Assembly (NCBI RefSeq): GCF_042432445.1
Contig: NZ_JBHLXE010000108.1
Span: 124,001-188,000 of the forward strand
Reading direction: 5' to 3'
DNA from: Thorsellia kenyensis
GTDB taxonomy: Bacteria > Pseudomonadota > Gammaproteobacteria > Enterobacterales > Thorselliaceae
Length of the DNA stretch: 64,000 bases
A program made the position numbers and the translations under genes. A model generated the notes under the pieces. It was not told the DNA's origin, did not search any database, and was given only the letters and a program-made list of their open reading frames with translations. Numbering within the stretch: the first letter of the stretch is position 1; each line of letters opens with the position of its first letter. Below are positions 1 to 8,585 of the stretch, in pieces.

Positions 1-196
1 TAATCACAATCTCATCGGTTACCAGTTGACCAGAATCAATGATGCTTTTAACTTGTGTACCTAATTCAGAACCTGATTTGACAGCAGCTCTTAACATATC
101 ACCAGTTGACAGTTGTGGAATACCATAATGCTCTTTAATAAACTGAGCTTGTGTTCCTTTCCCTGCACCAGGTGCACCTAATAAAATAATTCGCAT
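1..196 (-). CDS. adk: Adenylate kinase, N-terminal part (runs off left edge)
   Basis: The minus-strand frame opening at the ATG complementary to 194-196 encodes 65 residues of adenylate kinase, which interconverts ATP plus AMP and two ADP in the cytoplasm. The P-loop GAPGAGKGT is at residues 7-15 and the AMP-binding segment STGDMLR follows at about 30-36. A strong ribosome site (AAAAAGGAGAAAG) lies just upstream of the ATG. The rest of the gene, including the LID, lies outside the window. The identification is secure from the P-loop and flanking residues. Confidence 0.95.
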   Translation of the reverse strand, partial: MRIILLGAPGAGKGTQAQFIKEHYGIPQLSTGDMLRAAVKSGSELGTQVKSIIDSGQLVTDEIVI

Positions 197-277
197 GACT
201 TTCTCCTTTTTCAGGTTAATTTTTTTGCTGAATAACAGCAAATGGTTAAATTGAGTTTAAATCATTCAAAGATGTTG

Positions 278-1231
278 CTAATCAATCGTATCCGTGGCAA
301 TACGGAGTGCTTTAGGAACTTCAAAAACAATGTTTTCTTCACGACCTTGCATCTCTATAACATCTGTTGCTCCTAGAGCCTGCAGGTGGGTTATAACTTG
401 TTGTACTAAAATGTCTGGTGCCGAAGCGCCTGCAGTTAATCCAATTTTAGTAACATTTTGTAACCAATCTATATGAATATCTAAGTGGTTGTCAATTAAG
501 TAAGCGGGTTTTCCTGTTCTTAATGCCAATTCAGCCAAGCGGTTAGAGTTTGAAGAATTTTTAGAGCCTACGACTAGCACTAGATCAACTTGTTCTACCA
601 TTTCCCTTACGGCTTCTTGACGATTAGTCGTTGCGTAGCAAATATCATCTTTTCTTGGACCTATGATGTTGGGAAATCTAGCCCTAAGGGCATCAATCAC
701 GTCTGAAGTATCATCTACAGAAAGGGTTGTTTGAGTCATGAAGCATAAATTATTTTCATTTTTTATTTTAAGTTTTACTACATCCGCTGGTGACTCGACT
801 AAATACATCCCCCCTTCAGGGTTGTTGTATTGCCCCATTGTGCCTTCTACTTCTGGATGACCTGCATGCCCAATTAAAATGGCTTCAATGCCTCGGTGGC
901 TTGCTCTGGCAACTTCCATGTGAACTTTAGTCACAAGAGGGCAAGTTGCATCAAAGAGCATTTGCAATTGTCTTGATTTCGCTTCATTCCTTACGGCTTT
1001 TGATACGCCATGGGCAGAGAAAATTAAGATTGCATTATCAGGTACTTCACTGATATCTTCAATAAATATGGCGCCACGTTGCCTTAAATCGTCAACGACA
1101 TATCTATTGTGTACCACTTCATGTCTCACATAAATAGGAGCACCAAATATTTCTAAAGCACGGTCAACAATAGATATTGCTCTGTCGACCCCTGCACAAA
1201 ATCCACGAGGGTTAGCGAGTAATATTTGCAT
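278..1231 (-). CDS. ispH: 4-hydroxy-3-methylbut-2-enyl diphosphate reductase IspH
   Basis: Last enzyme of the MEP isoprenoid pathway: an iron-sulfur enzyme reducing HMBPP to IPP and DMAPP. The three cluster ligands are visible as C12 (RGFCAGV), C97 (DATCPLV) and C198 (DICYATTN). Substrate-binding His/Glu residues appear in GHAGHPEVEG (121-130), and the SSNSNRL motif is present. At 317 residues it has the normal length. It is the last gene of the ribF-ileS-lspA-fkpB-ispH cluster, 14 bases after fkpB, and is probably co-transcribed. The order is typical of gammaproteobacteria. Confidence 0.97.
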   Translation of the reverse strand: MQILLANPRGFCAGVDRAISIVDRALEIFGAPIYVRHEVVHNRYVVDDLRQRGAIFIEDISEVPDNAILIFSAHGVSKAVRNEAKSRQLQMLFDATCPLVTKVHMEVARASHRGIEAILIGHAGHPEVEGTMGQYNNPEGGMYLVESPADVVKLKIKNENNLCFMTQTTLSVDDTSDVIDALRARFPNIIGPRKDDICYATTNRQEAVREMVEQVDLVLVVGSKNSSNSNRLAELALRTGKPAYLIDNHLDIHIDWLQNVTKIGLTAGASAPDILVQQVITHLQALGATDVIEMQGREENIVFEVPKALRIATDTID

Positions 1232-1245
1232 AATAAAACCTATAA

Positions 1246-1716
1246 TTAAAGTGGATCAATAGGATCTACATCGATTATTTCAACTTTAAACTCTACTGTT
1301 TTACCAGCAAGAGGATGATTAAAATCTACCGTAATCGACTCTTCATCTACTGACTTAATTACGCCAGCAAGTTGGCTTCCGCTTGCTGTATTAAACATCA
1401 TGATGGTACCTATCTCAGGGACGCCTGTTTCCAAAAAATCTCTAGGAGTAAAGTATTGAATAAGATTAGGATTTATCTCTCCAAATACAGCGTTAGGGGG
1501 TAATTTAAACTCTTTTTTGTCACCAATTGATAAGCCCATCAGTTCACTTTCTAATTCCGAAGAAAGTGAACCGTCTCCTAATTGAAATAAAGTCGGCTTA
1601 TTATGTGCTTTTGTTGATTCAGCCACAGATCCATCTTCAAGAACTAAATCAAAATGGATAAGAACACGGCTACTTTCTTTAATTGTATTAATAGTATTAT
1701 CTTCAAAATTAGGCAT
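1246..1716 (-). CDS. fkpB: FKBP-type peptidyl-prolyl isomerase of the SlyD/FkpB class
   Basis: Cytoplasmic FKBP-fold isomerase. The segments LIHFDLVLEDGSVAEST near the N-terminus and the ending TVDFNHPLAGKTVEF are characteristic of FkpB/SlpA, with an inserted IF-type flap between them containing LIQYFTPRDF. The frame is open back to 1743, but family alignment favours one of two adjacent ATGs at 1719 or 1716, which overlap the lspA stop (1709-1711) and imply translational coupling. The 1716 start gives 156 residues, near the usual 149. Position between lspA and ispH supports the assignment. Chaperone or isomerase function is inferred from the family. Confidence 0.9.
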   Translation of the reverse strand: MPNFEDNTINTIKESSRVLIHFDLVLEDGSVAESTKAHNKPTLFQLGDGSLSSELESELMGLSIGDKKEFKLPPNAVFGEINPNLIQYFTPRDFLETGVPEIGTIMMFNTASGSQLAGVIKSVDEESITVDFNHPLAGKTVEFKVEIIDVDPIDPL

Positions 1717-2266
1717 CATTTTTCTCATTACTTTTTGAGGCATCAGGTTGAATATTTTTTTTCTTTTTTGGAAAAAAACCGTCTAATATGATAGCTGCCG
1801 CACCCAAGCTGATAGCAATGTCTGCAATATTGAAGGTAGCGAAATGCCAGGTATTAATGTAGAAGTCAATAAAATCTACAACAAAACCATGCACTAACCT
1901 ATCAAATAAATTGCCTAAGGCACCGCCAATGACCATCGCATAACCAAGATTTAATAATATATTTGATTTATGGGTTTGACGCATAAAATAGAACAGAATA
2001 CCACTAATAGAGATTGCAATGAGGGTAAAAAACCAACGTTGCCATCCGTCATGGTCACTTAAGAAGCCAAATGCGGCCCCTGTATTTTGTGCATAGCTGA
2101 AATTTAAAAAAGGGATAATAGATACACTTTCCCCAAGATAAAAGTTGCCTAATATAGCAAATTTAGATCCTAAATCGATGGCAATAACTAGCAAAATCAC
2201 CCACCACCAGGTGATTCCACTTTTAGTCCATGAGTCAATACGTCCAGAAGAATTCACTGACTTCAT
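1709..2266 (-). CDS. lspA: Lipoprotein signal peptidase II
   Basis: Inner-membrane aspartyl protease that removes signal peptides from diacylated prolipoproteins. Four hydrophobic segments are visible (about 20-38, 78-95, 104-120, 145-163). The catalytic aspartates are expected to be D131 in VVDFIDFY and D149 in FNIADIA; the NLFDRL motif is intact. At 185 residues it is somewhat longer than the usual 160-170, from a short hydrophilic N-terminal extension and a Lys-rich tail. Its ATG overlaps the ileS stop in a TAATG arrangement, so translation is probably coupled to ileS. Confidence 0.96.
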   Translation of the reverse strand: MKSVNSSGRIDSWTKSGITWWWVILLVIAIDLGSKFAILGNFYLGESVSIIPFLNFSYAQNTGAAFGFLSDHDGWQRWFFTLIAISISGILFYFMRQTHKSNILLNLGYAMVIGGALGNLFDRLVHGFVVDFIDFYINTWHFATFNIADIAISLGAAAIILDGFFPKKKKNIQPDASKSNEKNDA

Positions 2267-5070
2267 TATGCAAATTTCCTTACTTCACCGTGTCCTGAGA
2301 CGTTAGTTTCACAACGTTGGCATAAGAGAGTTTCAGAATTCAGTTTAGCATAATGCCAACAGCGAGGACATTTTTCTCCATTCGCTTTGATGACTTTGAT
2401 CTTAAATCCTGAGTTGTGCTCACTCTCAATGGCATCATTTGGCGCTTCTTCTAGTTTGTGAAGGTTAGCACTTGATGTTAAAAGAACAAAGCGTAATTCA
2501 TCTTCTAATTTACTGAGTAGAGCTGTTGTTTGAAGATCTGCGTATAAATGTACTTCACTTTCAAGCCCACTTCCTATAATTTTATCATTTCTTGCCTGTT
2601 CAAGTGCTTTATTAACATCTGAACGGATTTCTAGCATTTGAGACCAATAAGTATCATTCATAGATTCACTGCTATCTAAGGTAAATAAACCATCATACCA
2701 AGTTTCTGTGATAATGAATTCACTATTTTTTCCTGGAAGTAATTCCCAAATTTCTTCTGCTGTGAAAGACAAAATAGGTGCTATCCAACGGACTAATGCA
2801 TGGGAAATATGATAGAGTGCTGTTTGGCAGCTTAATCTTGCATTACTCTCTTTTTTGGCAGTGTATTGTCTATCTTTAATGATATCTAAGTAGAATGACC
2901 CCATTTCAATAGAACAAAAATGCATGATTTTTTGCACAACTTGATGGAAATCGTATGTTTCATAAGCTGCTAAAATAGCTTTTTGTGCTTCAAGTGCTCT
3001 TCCTACTGCCCACCTGTCAAGAATCACCATGTTTTCTGGAGCAATACAATCTTTTTCAGGGTCAAATCCATTTAAATTTGCTAAGAAAAAACGTGCTGTA
3101 TTTCTTATACGGCGGTAGCTTTCTGCTGAACGTTTGAATATTTCATGGGATACAGACATTTCGCCAGTGTAATCAGTTGATGCAACCCATAATCTTAGGA
3201 TATCAGCGCCTAAGGTATCAATAATTTCTTGTGGACTTATCACATTGCCTAGTGATTTAGACATTTTTCTGCCTTGAGAATCGACAGTAAATCCATGTGT
3301 TAATACTTCACGGTATGGTGCTTTGTTTTCTGTCGCTGTTCCTATCATGAGAGAGGACATAAACCAACCACGATGTTGATCTGAACCTTCTAAGTACATA
3401 TCAGCTTGTTGGCCATTAAATTCTGATCTTGCTTTAACAACAGAAGCACTAGTTGAACCTGAATCAAACCATACATCAAGCGTATCAGGAATTTTTTCAT
3501 AGTTATCTGCATCTGATCCTAAAAATTCATTTATATCAAGATCCCACCAAGCCTGAATACCAATACTTTCTACTTTTTTAGCCACCGCTTCAATTAATTT
3601 AGGGGTATCTGGGTGTAACTCTTGGGTTTCTTTGTGCACAAAAAGGGCCATAGGAACACCCCAAGTACGTTGACGAGAGATACACCAGTCGGGACGATTA
3701 GCCACCATGTTTTCGATCCGAGCTTGCCCCCAATCAGGAATCCATTTGACGTTTTTTATCTCACTCAATGATTTTTCGCGCAGTCCCTTTTTATCCATGC
3801 TGATGAACCATTGTGGGGTCGCTCTAAATATAATAGGTGTTTTGTGACGCCAGCAGTGAGGATAACTGTGGTGAATTTTTTCTAAGTGCAAAAGTTGTCC
3901 TGAATTTTCAAGGATTGACACAATTTTGTCATTGGCTTTAAACACATGAACTCCATCAAGTTCAGGTAATGTATTCGGCAAATAGCATCCATTGGGACCT
4001 ACAGGGTTATATACTTCTAAATGATATTTAAGACCTACTGTATAGTCTTCTGCACCATGGGCAGGTGCAGTATGAACCGCACCTGTACCTGCATCAAGAG
4101 TAACATGTTCTCCCAAAATAGCAGGCACATTTCTATTGATGAATGGGTGCTTAAATTGAATGTTTTCAAGGCGGGAACCTAGCACTGTTCCAAGTATAGA
4201 GTACGTTTCGATTCCTGCTCTTTTTATCACACTTTCAACTAAATCTGTTGCTAGGATGAGGTGTCGTGTATCCGTTTTAACTAAGCTATATTGATACTCA
4301 GGATGTACAGAAATCGCTTGGTTTGCAGGGAGCGTCCAAGGAGTCGTTGTCCATATAACTAAAGCAATCGAATTGTTCGGAGTAGGAACTTCAAAGACAG
4401 AGGCAACCGCATTTGTGTCATCCGCATCGAAACAAACATCAATCGAAGGAGAGGTTTTGTCTTCATATTCCACTTCTGCTTCTGCCAGAGATGAGCGGCA
4501 ATCCAAACACCAATGAACAGGTTTAGATCCTTTGTGCAAGTGGCCATTCTCTATGATTCTACCGAGTGTTCGGATGATCTCTGCTTCTGTATGAAAATCC
4601 ATCGTTTTATAAGGGTTTTCCCAATCACCTAATACCCCCAGTCTGATAAAGTCTGCTTTTTGTAAGTCAATTTGTGATTGTGCATAGTCTCTACAAGCTT
4701 GGCGAAATTCGCTGGCTGAGATTTTATCTCCAGGCTTACCAACTAAACCTTCTACTTTTAGTTCAATCGGTAGGCCATGGCAATCCCATCCAGGAATATA
4801 GGGGGAATCAAACCCAAAAAAACCTTTTGATTTGACGACCATGTCTTTGATGATTTTATTCAATGCATGCCCAATATGAATAGTACCATTAGCATATGGA
4901 GGGCCATCATGAAGAATATAACTTTTATTGCCTTTTTTAGCCTGACGAATCTTTTGGTACATATTTTTTTCTTGCCATGCTTTGAGCATTGCAGGTTCTC
5001 GTTTAGCTAAGTCTCCTCTCATAGGAAAAGAAGTCTCGGGTAAATTTAAGGTATGTTTATAATCTGTCAT
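2266..5070 (-). CDS. ileS: Isoleucyl-tRNA synthetase
   Basis: Class Ia aminoacyl-tRNA synthetase charging tRNA-Ile in the cytoplasm. HIGH is at residues 65-68 and KMSKS at 602-606, matching the spacing of the bacterial enzyme. The CP1 editing domain lies between them. A C-terminal zinc finger is visible as CPRCWHY followed by LCQRC in the last 40 residues. The 934-residue length is normal. It overlaps lspA by one base, and a 150-base gap separates it from ribF, longer than in many relatives, so it may carry its own promoter. Confidence 0.98.
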   Translation of the reverse strand: MTDYKHTLNLPETSFPMRGDLAKREPAMLKAWQEKNMYQKIRQAKKGNKSYILHDGPPYANGTIHIGHALNKIIKDMVVKSKGFFGFDSPYIPGWDCHGLPIELKVEGLVGKPGDKISASEFRQACRDYAQSQIDLQKADFIRLGVLGDWENPYKTMDFHTEAEIIRTLGRIIENGHLHKGSKPVHWCLDCRSSLAEAEVEYEDKTSPSIDVCFDADDTNAVASVFEVPTPNNSIALVIWTTTPWTLPANQAISVHPEYQYSLVKTDTRHLILATDLVESVIKRAGIETYSILGTVLGSRLENIQFKHPFINRNVPAILGEHVTLDAGTGAVHTAPAHGAEDYTVGLKYHLEVYNPVGPNGCYLPNTLPELDGVHVFKANDKIVSILENSGQLLHLEKIHHSYPHCWRHKTPIIFRATPQWFISMDKKGLREKSLSEIKNVKWIPDWGQARIENMVANRPDWCISRQRTWGVPMALFVHKETQELHPDTPKLIEAVAKKVESIGIQAWWDLDINEFLGSDADNYEKIPDTLDVWFDSGSTSASVVKARSEFNGQQADMYLEGSDQHRGWFMSSLMIGTATENKAPYREVLTHGFTVDSQGRKMSKSLGNVISPQEIIDTLGADILRLWVASTDYTGEMSVSHEIFKRSAESYRRIRNTARFFLANLNGFDPEKDCIAPENMVILDRWAVGRALEAQKAILAAYETYDFHQVVQKIMHFCSIEMGSFYLDIIKDRQYTAKKESNARLSCQTALYHISHALVRWIAPILSFTAEEIWELLPGKNSEFIITETWYDGLFTLDSSESMNDTYWSQMLEIRSDVNKALEQARNDKIIGSGLESEVHLYADLQTTALLSKLEDELRFVLLTSSANLHKLEEAPNDAIESEHNSGFKIKVIKANGEKCPRCWHYAKLNSETLLCQRCETNVSGHGEVRKFA

Positions 5071-5250
5071 GATTTCAATTTCTCTTGCTATTCATTGTTT
5101 AGTTGGAATTTAGGGGAACTATGTTAAATCAAAATGAATCATTGCTCCACTTAAATTGTTAATCTTTTGGGTTGTTTGGAATAATTTAAAGTAAAGAGTG
5201 TCTTATAATGGCAATTTTCACGTGATACCTACAGTTTCTAATTATATTTA

Positions 5251-6222
5251 TTAAGCATGATTCGCTTTAAAAAAATCCTCAACTTTAATAATATCTTGTG
5301 ATATTTGATTTTTCAGAGCATCTAAGCTGACAAAAGTTGTTTCCTCGCGAATTTTCTTTTTCAACGTAACTACTAAATATTGGCCATATAAATTTTGGTT
5401 TAAGTTAAAAATATTTACCTCTAAGAGATGTTTTTTTCCATTAACTGTAGGGCGATAGCCAATATTCGCAATTCCTTGGTAAGTAATAGAGGATGGAGGG
5501 CTATGTAAGTTTGGCACTAAGACAGTGACCGCATATACTCCTTTGACCGGTGAATGAACTCTCTTCATTGCAATATTTGCCGTCGCAAATCCAATAGTTG
5601 CGCCGATTTTGTCACCATGAATCACCCTACCTGAAATACTAAATGGCCGACCTAATAATTTTTCTGCTGCATGTAAATCGTTGGTTGCTAGAGCGTTTCT
5701 AAGGGCAGTACTGCTGATTCTGTTGCCATTCATTGATATCGTACTTAAAGTACTTACTGTAAATCTATTTCGAGCAAGGTATTCTAAACTATGAATATCG
5801 CCAGCCCTTTTGGCGCCAAATCTGAAATCATCTCCAATCAGTAAGTGGCTAACATTTAATTTTTTTATTAGTAACTCATCTATAAATTCTTTAGGTGTCA
5901 ATTGCGCCAAGTTCGCATTGAATGCAAAGCAAAAAAGATAATCAATGCCGAGTTTAGAAATGGCCTTTATTTTGTCTCTTAAATGCGTAATTCTTGGGGG
6001 AGAATTATGCGCAGAAAAGAACTCTAATGGTTGAGGTTCAAAAATCATAACCGCGGTTTTTCTACCGTTTGCTTCTTTTTTTAGTTGAGAAATAAGAGCC
6101 TGATGGCCTAGATGTACTCCATCAAAATTACCGATAGTTAAAGCTAAACCATCAGGTATATTGTCTAAAAAAGAGGTTTGAGATAGATTCAAACTGTTAT
6201 TCAAGGCACGTATAAGTTGCAT
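5251..6222 (-). CDS. ribF: Bifunctional riboflavin kinase/FAD synthetase
   Basis: Converts riboflavin to FMN and then FAD. The N-terminal nucleotidyltransferase domain has LTIGNFDGVHLGH near residue 30, and the C-terminal kinase domain has FATANI and YRPTVNG motifs. The reading frame is open to a TTG at 6252, but the ATG at 6222 gives the usual N-terminus (MQLIRAL) and 323 residues, close to the normal 313. No clear ribosome site is seen at either start. The gene leads the ileS-lspA-fkpB-ispH cluster. Unlike in E. coli, rpsT is not found divergently upstream. Confidence 0.94.
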   Translation of the reverse strand: MQLIRALNNSLNLSQTSFLDNIPDGLALTIGNFDGVHLGHQALISQLKKEANGRKTAVMIFEPQPLEFFSAHNSPPRITHLRDKIKAISKLGIDYLFCFAFNANLAQLTPKEFIDELLIKKLNVSHLLIGDDFRFGAKRAGDIHSLEYLARNRFTVSTLSTISMNGNRISSTALRNALATNDLHAAEKLLGRPFSISGRVIHGDKIGATIGFATANIAMKRVHSPVKGVYAVTVLVPNLHSPPSSITYQGIANIGYRPTVNGKKHLLEVNIFNLNQNLYGQYLVVTLKKKIREETTFVSLDALKNQISQDIIKVEDFFKANHA

Positions 6223-6627
6223 AGTCACATCGATATTTAGAGTTAAAATCAAAATTAGAGTTAAAAGAAAAGCATTAAGGAGTTTACATAGTATTATTGT
6301 AAGGCTTAATCATTCGATTGTAGAGATGATTTTTCAAATTAATGGTGTTTTTTAATTATTTACTGTCGCTTCAATAGGCTATAGCTTATTAAAAACAAAA
6401 AAGGAGTCAAAAAAGGAGATGAATCGCTCAAAAAACAAACAAACGCCATAGTCTATTTTTAAACATAGCATAAAGTTTGATACTATAGACAAAATAATTA
6501 ACCTCGGGACTTTACTTAGCGAGCAGATTCATTAAGTCAAAGTTAATCAGGATTGTATTATCCTTTATTTATTACTTTGTACCTTACAATAAGTTGCTAA
6601 GTATTTTTACTTTTATTCTGTTATTTT
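6223..6627. other. Divergent intergenic region ribF/thiI
   Basis: A 405-base AT-rich spacer between divergent ribF and thiI. No gene was found. It contains an 18-base near-palindrome at 6373-6390 (AATAGGCTATAGCTTATT, 16 of 18 symmetric) that could be an operator. A 10-codon frame preceded by two AAGGAG-like sites lies near 6420 but is too short to call. Promoters for both flanking genes must lie here or nearby. Confidence 0.5.
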
Positions 6628-8103
6628 ATGAAATATGTTATAAAGCTTTTTCCTGAAATTGTGATGAAAAGCGATTCAGTCCGTCGCCGTTTTAGTAAAA
6701 TTTTAACAAGTAATATCCGCAATATCTTAAGTGACTACTCGCATAATGTGGCAGTCGTGAGGACTTGGGACTATATTGAAGTCCGACAAAAAAGCCAAAC
6801 AAATGAAATTGCCCCCCTTCAGAAAGATGACGTATTGATGCGTTTACAGAATATTCCCGGCATTCATCATATTTTAGATGTAAAAGAATACACTTATACT
6901 GACTTACATGATATCTTTTTGCAAGTACTGCCTATTTATTCTTCTTTTTTAGAAAATAAAACCTTTTGTGTTAGAGTAAAAAGAAGAGGAAAACATAGTT
7001 TTTCTTCTAGTGAAGCGGAAAAGTATATTGGTGGTGGACTTAATCAAAGCATTAAGAGCGCTAAGGTGAAATTGAAAAATCCCGATGTGACTGTGCAACT
7101 CGAAATAGATGATGAAACATTAAGAATTGTCAATTCAAGACATGAGGGCTTAGGGGGATTCCCTATAGGCACCCAAGACGAAGTCTTATCTTTACTTTCA
7201 GGGGGATTTGATTCAAGCGTAGCGAGTTACCAGTTGGTGCGAAGAGGCTGTAAAGTTCACTATTGTTTTTTTAATTTAGGTGGTGCAGCCCATGAAATTG
7301 GCGTCAAGCAAACTGCACATTACTTATGGTCTACTTATGGCAAATCACATCATGTGAGATTCATCAGTATTGATTTTGCACCAGTAGTTGAAGAAATTTT
7401 AACTAAAATAGATAACGGAATTATGGGGGTGGTTCTCAAACGTATGATGGTCAGAGCCGCCTCTAAAATAACCGAAAAGTACGGAGTAAGTGCATTAGTC
7501 ACAGGAGAGGCGATAGGTCAAGTGTCTAGCCAAACACTGATTAATCTCCGCTTGATAGATAATGCCACAGACACATTAATTTTAAGACCTCTAATTTCTA
7601 CAGATAAAGAGTCTATTATCCAGATAGCTAATCAAATTGGTACCGCAGATTTAGCGAAAACTATGCCCGAATACTGCGGTGTTATTTCTAATAATCCAAC
7701 CGTTTGCGCCGATAAATCGCACGTTCTTGAGGAAGAAGCTAAGTTTGATTTTTCTATTTTAGACAAAGCCGTAATATCCGCTCAGAATGTTGATATTAGA
7801 ACACTAGCATTTGATGAAAAGGTAAGTCAACAAAGTATTGAAGAAGTAAGTAATGTCAGAGATTCAGAGATTATTATTGATATTCGTGCACCAGATGAAC
7901 AGGAAAAGCAGCCATTAATCATAGACAAAGCCCCGCTAATATCCATCCCCTTTTATAAATTGAGACGCGAATTTCCTGCATTAGATAAACAAAAGACCTA
8001 TCTTTTGTATTGTGATAAAGGAGTAATGAGTCGTCTGCAGGCACTTTATCTCTATGAAGAAGGTTTTATTAACATTAAGGTGTTTAAAAAGGAGCGCCTA
8101 TGA
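6628..8103 (+). CDS. thiI: tRNA 4-thiouridine / thiazole sulfurtransferase ThiI with rhodanese domain
   Basis: Transfers sulfur to tRNA uridine-8 (s4U) and, in many species, to ThiS for thiamine synthesis. Domains in order are an N-terminal ferredoxin-like plus THUMP region (1-165), a PP-loop adenylation domain with LLSGGFDSS near 190, and a C-terminal rhodanese domain (about 400-491). Both expected cysteines are present: MPEYCGVIS in the PP-loop domain and the rhodanese active site LYCDKGVMS. The 491-residue length fits the enterobacterial type. The start is fixed by homology; no good ribosome site is visible. Its TGA overlaps the folB ATG. Confidence 0.96.
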   Translation: MKYVIKLFPEIVMKSDSVRRRFSKILTSNIRNILSDYSHNVAVVRTWDYIEVRQKSQTNEIAPLQKDDVLMRLQNIPGIHHILDVKEYTYTDLHDIFLQVLPIYSSFLENKTFCVRVKRRGKHSFSSSEAEKYIGGGLNQSIKSAKVKLKNPDVTVQLEIDDETLRIVNSRHEGLGGFPIGTQDEVLSLLSGGFDSSVASYQLVRRGCKVHYCFFNLGGAAHEIGVKQTAHYLWSTYGKSHHVRFISIDFAPVVEEILTKIDNGIMGVVLKRMMVRAASKITEKYGVSALVTGEAIGQVSSQTLINLRLIDNATDTLILRPLISTDKESIIQIANQIGTADLAKTMPEYCGVISNNPTVCADKSHVLEEEAKFDFSILDKAVISAQNVDIRTLAFDEKVSQQSIEEVSNVRDSEIIIDIRAPDEQEKQPLIIDKAPLISIPFYKLRREFPALDKQKTYLLYCDKGVMSRLQALYLYEEGFINIKVFKKERL

Positions 8104-8498
8104 GAAGAGTTATAACCCCTGAACAGTTAAAATTTTTCGATACTGTTTTTATTGAATCACTTGTTGCACTTGCTACAATTGGAATTTATGATTGGGAAAA
8201 AGAGATTAAGCAGCGCCTTGAATTAGATATTGTCATGTATTGGGATAATCAAAAAGGCGGCAACTCAGATGATGTTAATGACTGTTTAGACTACGCGGCC
8301 ATAAGTCAATGCGTGCTTGACTACATTAATCAAAGGCAATTTGGTTTAATTGAAAGGGTGGCAGAAGAAATTGCTAAGCTGCTTGTTCTCCAATACCAAT
8401 TACCCGCTGTTGAAGTGACAGTCAAAAAGCCAACTGCGGTTCCAAGCGCTATGAGCGTGGGTGTTTCAGTGTTTAGAACTTTGCAAGCTTATCAATAA
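8100..8498 (+). CDS. folB: Dihydroneopterin aldolase
   Basis: Folate pathway enzyme cleaving dihydroneopterin. Family signatures are VFIESLVALATIGIYDWE, the DCLDYAAI segment, LIERVAEEIA carrying the catalytic Glu region, and VTVKKPTAVPSA carrying the conserved Lys. The 132-residue frame begins about 12 residues before the usual family start, but the ATG overlaps the thiI stop (ATGA) and sits behind AAGGAGCG, so this start is well supported. A hairpin followed by T residues ends the unit at 8516-8566. A thiI-folB pair suggests coupled translation. Confidence 0.94.
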   Translation: MRRVITPEQLKFFDTVFIESLVALATIGIYDWEKEIKQRLELDIVMYWDNQKGGNSDDVNDCLDYAAISQCVLDYINQRQFGLIERVAEEIAKLLVLQYQLPAVEVTVKKPTAVPSAMSVGVSVFRTLQAYQ

Positions 8499-8515
8499 AA
8501 TACAATTATTTAAGA

Positions 8516-8566
8516 GTTAGTGATTAGAATAAATTTTGTCATTGATCACTAACATAATTTTTTATT
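8516..8566 (+). terminator. Probable intrinsic terminator after thiI-folB
   Basis: A perfect 9-base inverted repeat, GTTAGTGAT at 8516-8524 with ATCACTAAC at 8545-8553, is followed by ATAATTTTTTATT. The 20-base loop is long, so efficiency is uncertain. Confidence 0.6.
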
Positions 8567-8585
8567 CAATTTAAAGAAAAAATAC

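Noticed and set aside
6419..6452. Ten-codon frame after AAGGAG upstream of thiI, possible leader peptide
   Set aside because: Spacing to either AAGGAG is poor, no run of regulatory codons is present, and no attenuator hairpin follows.
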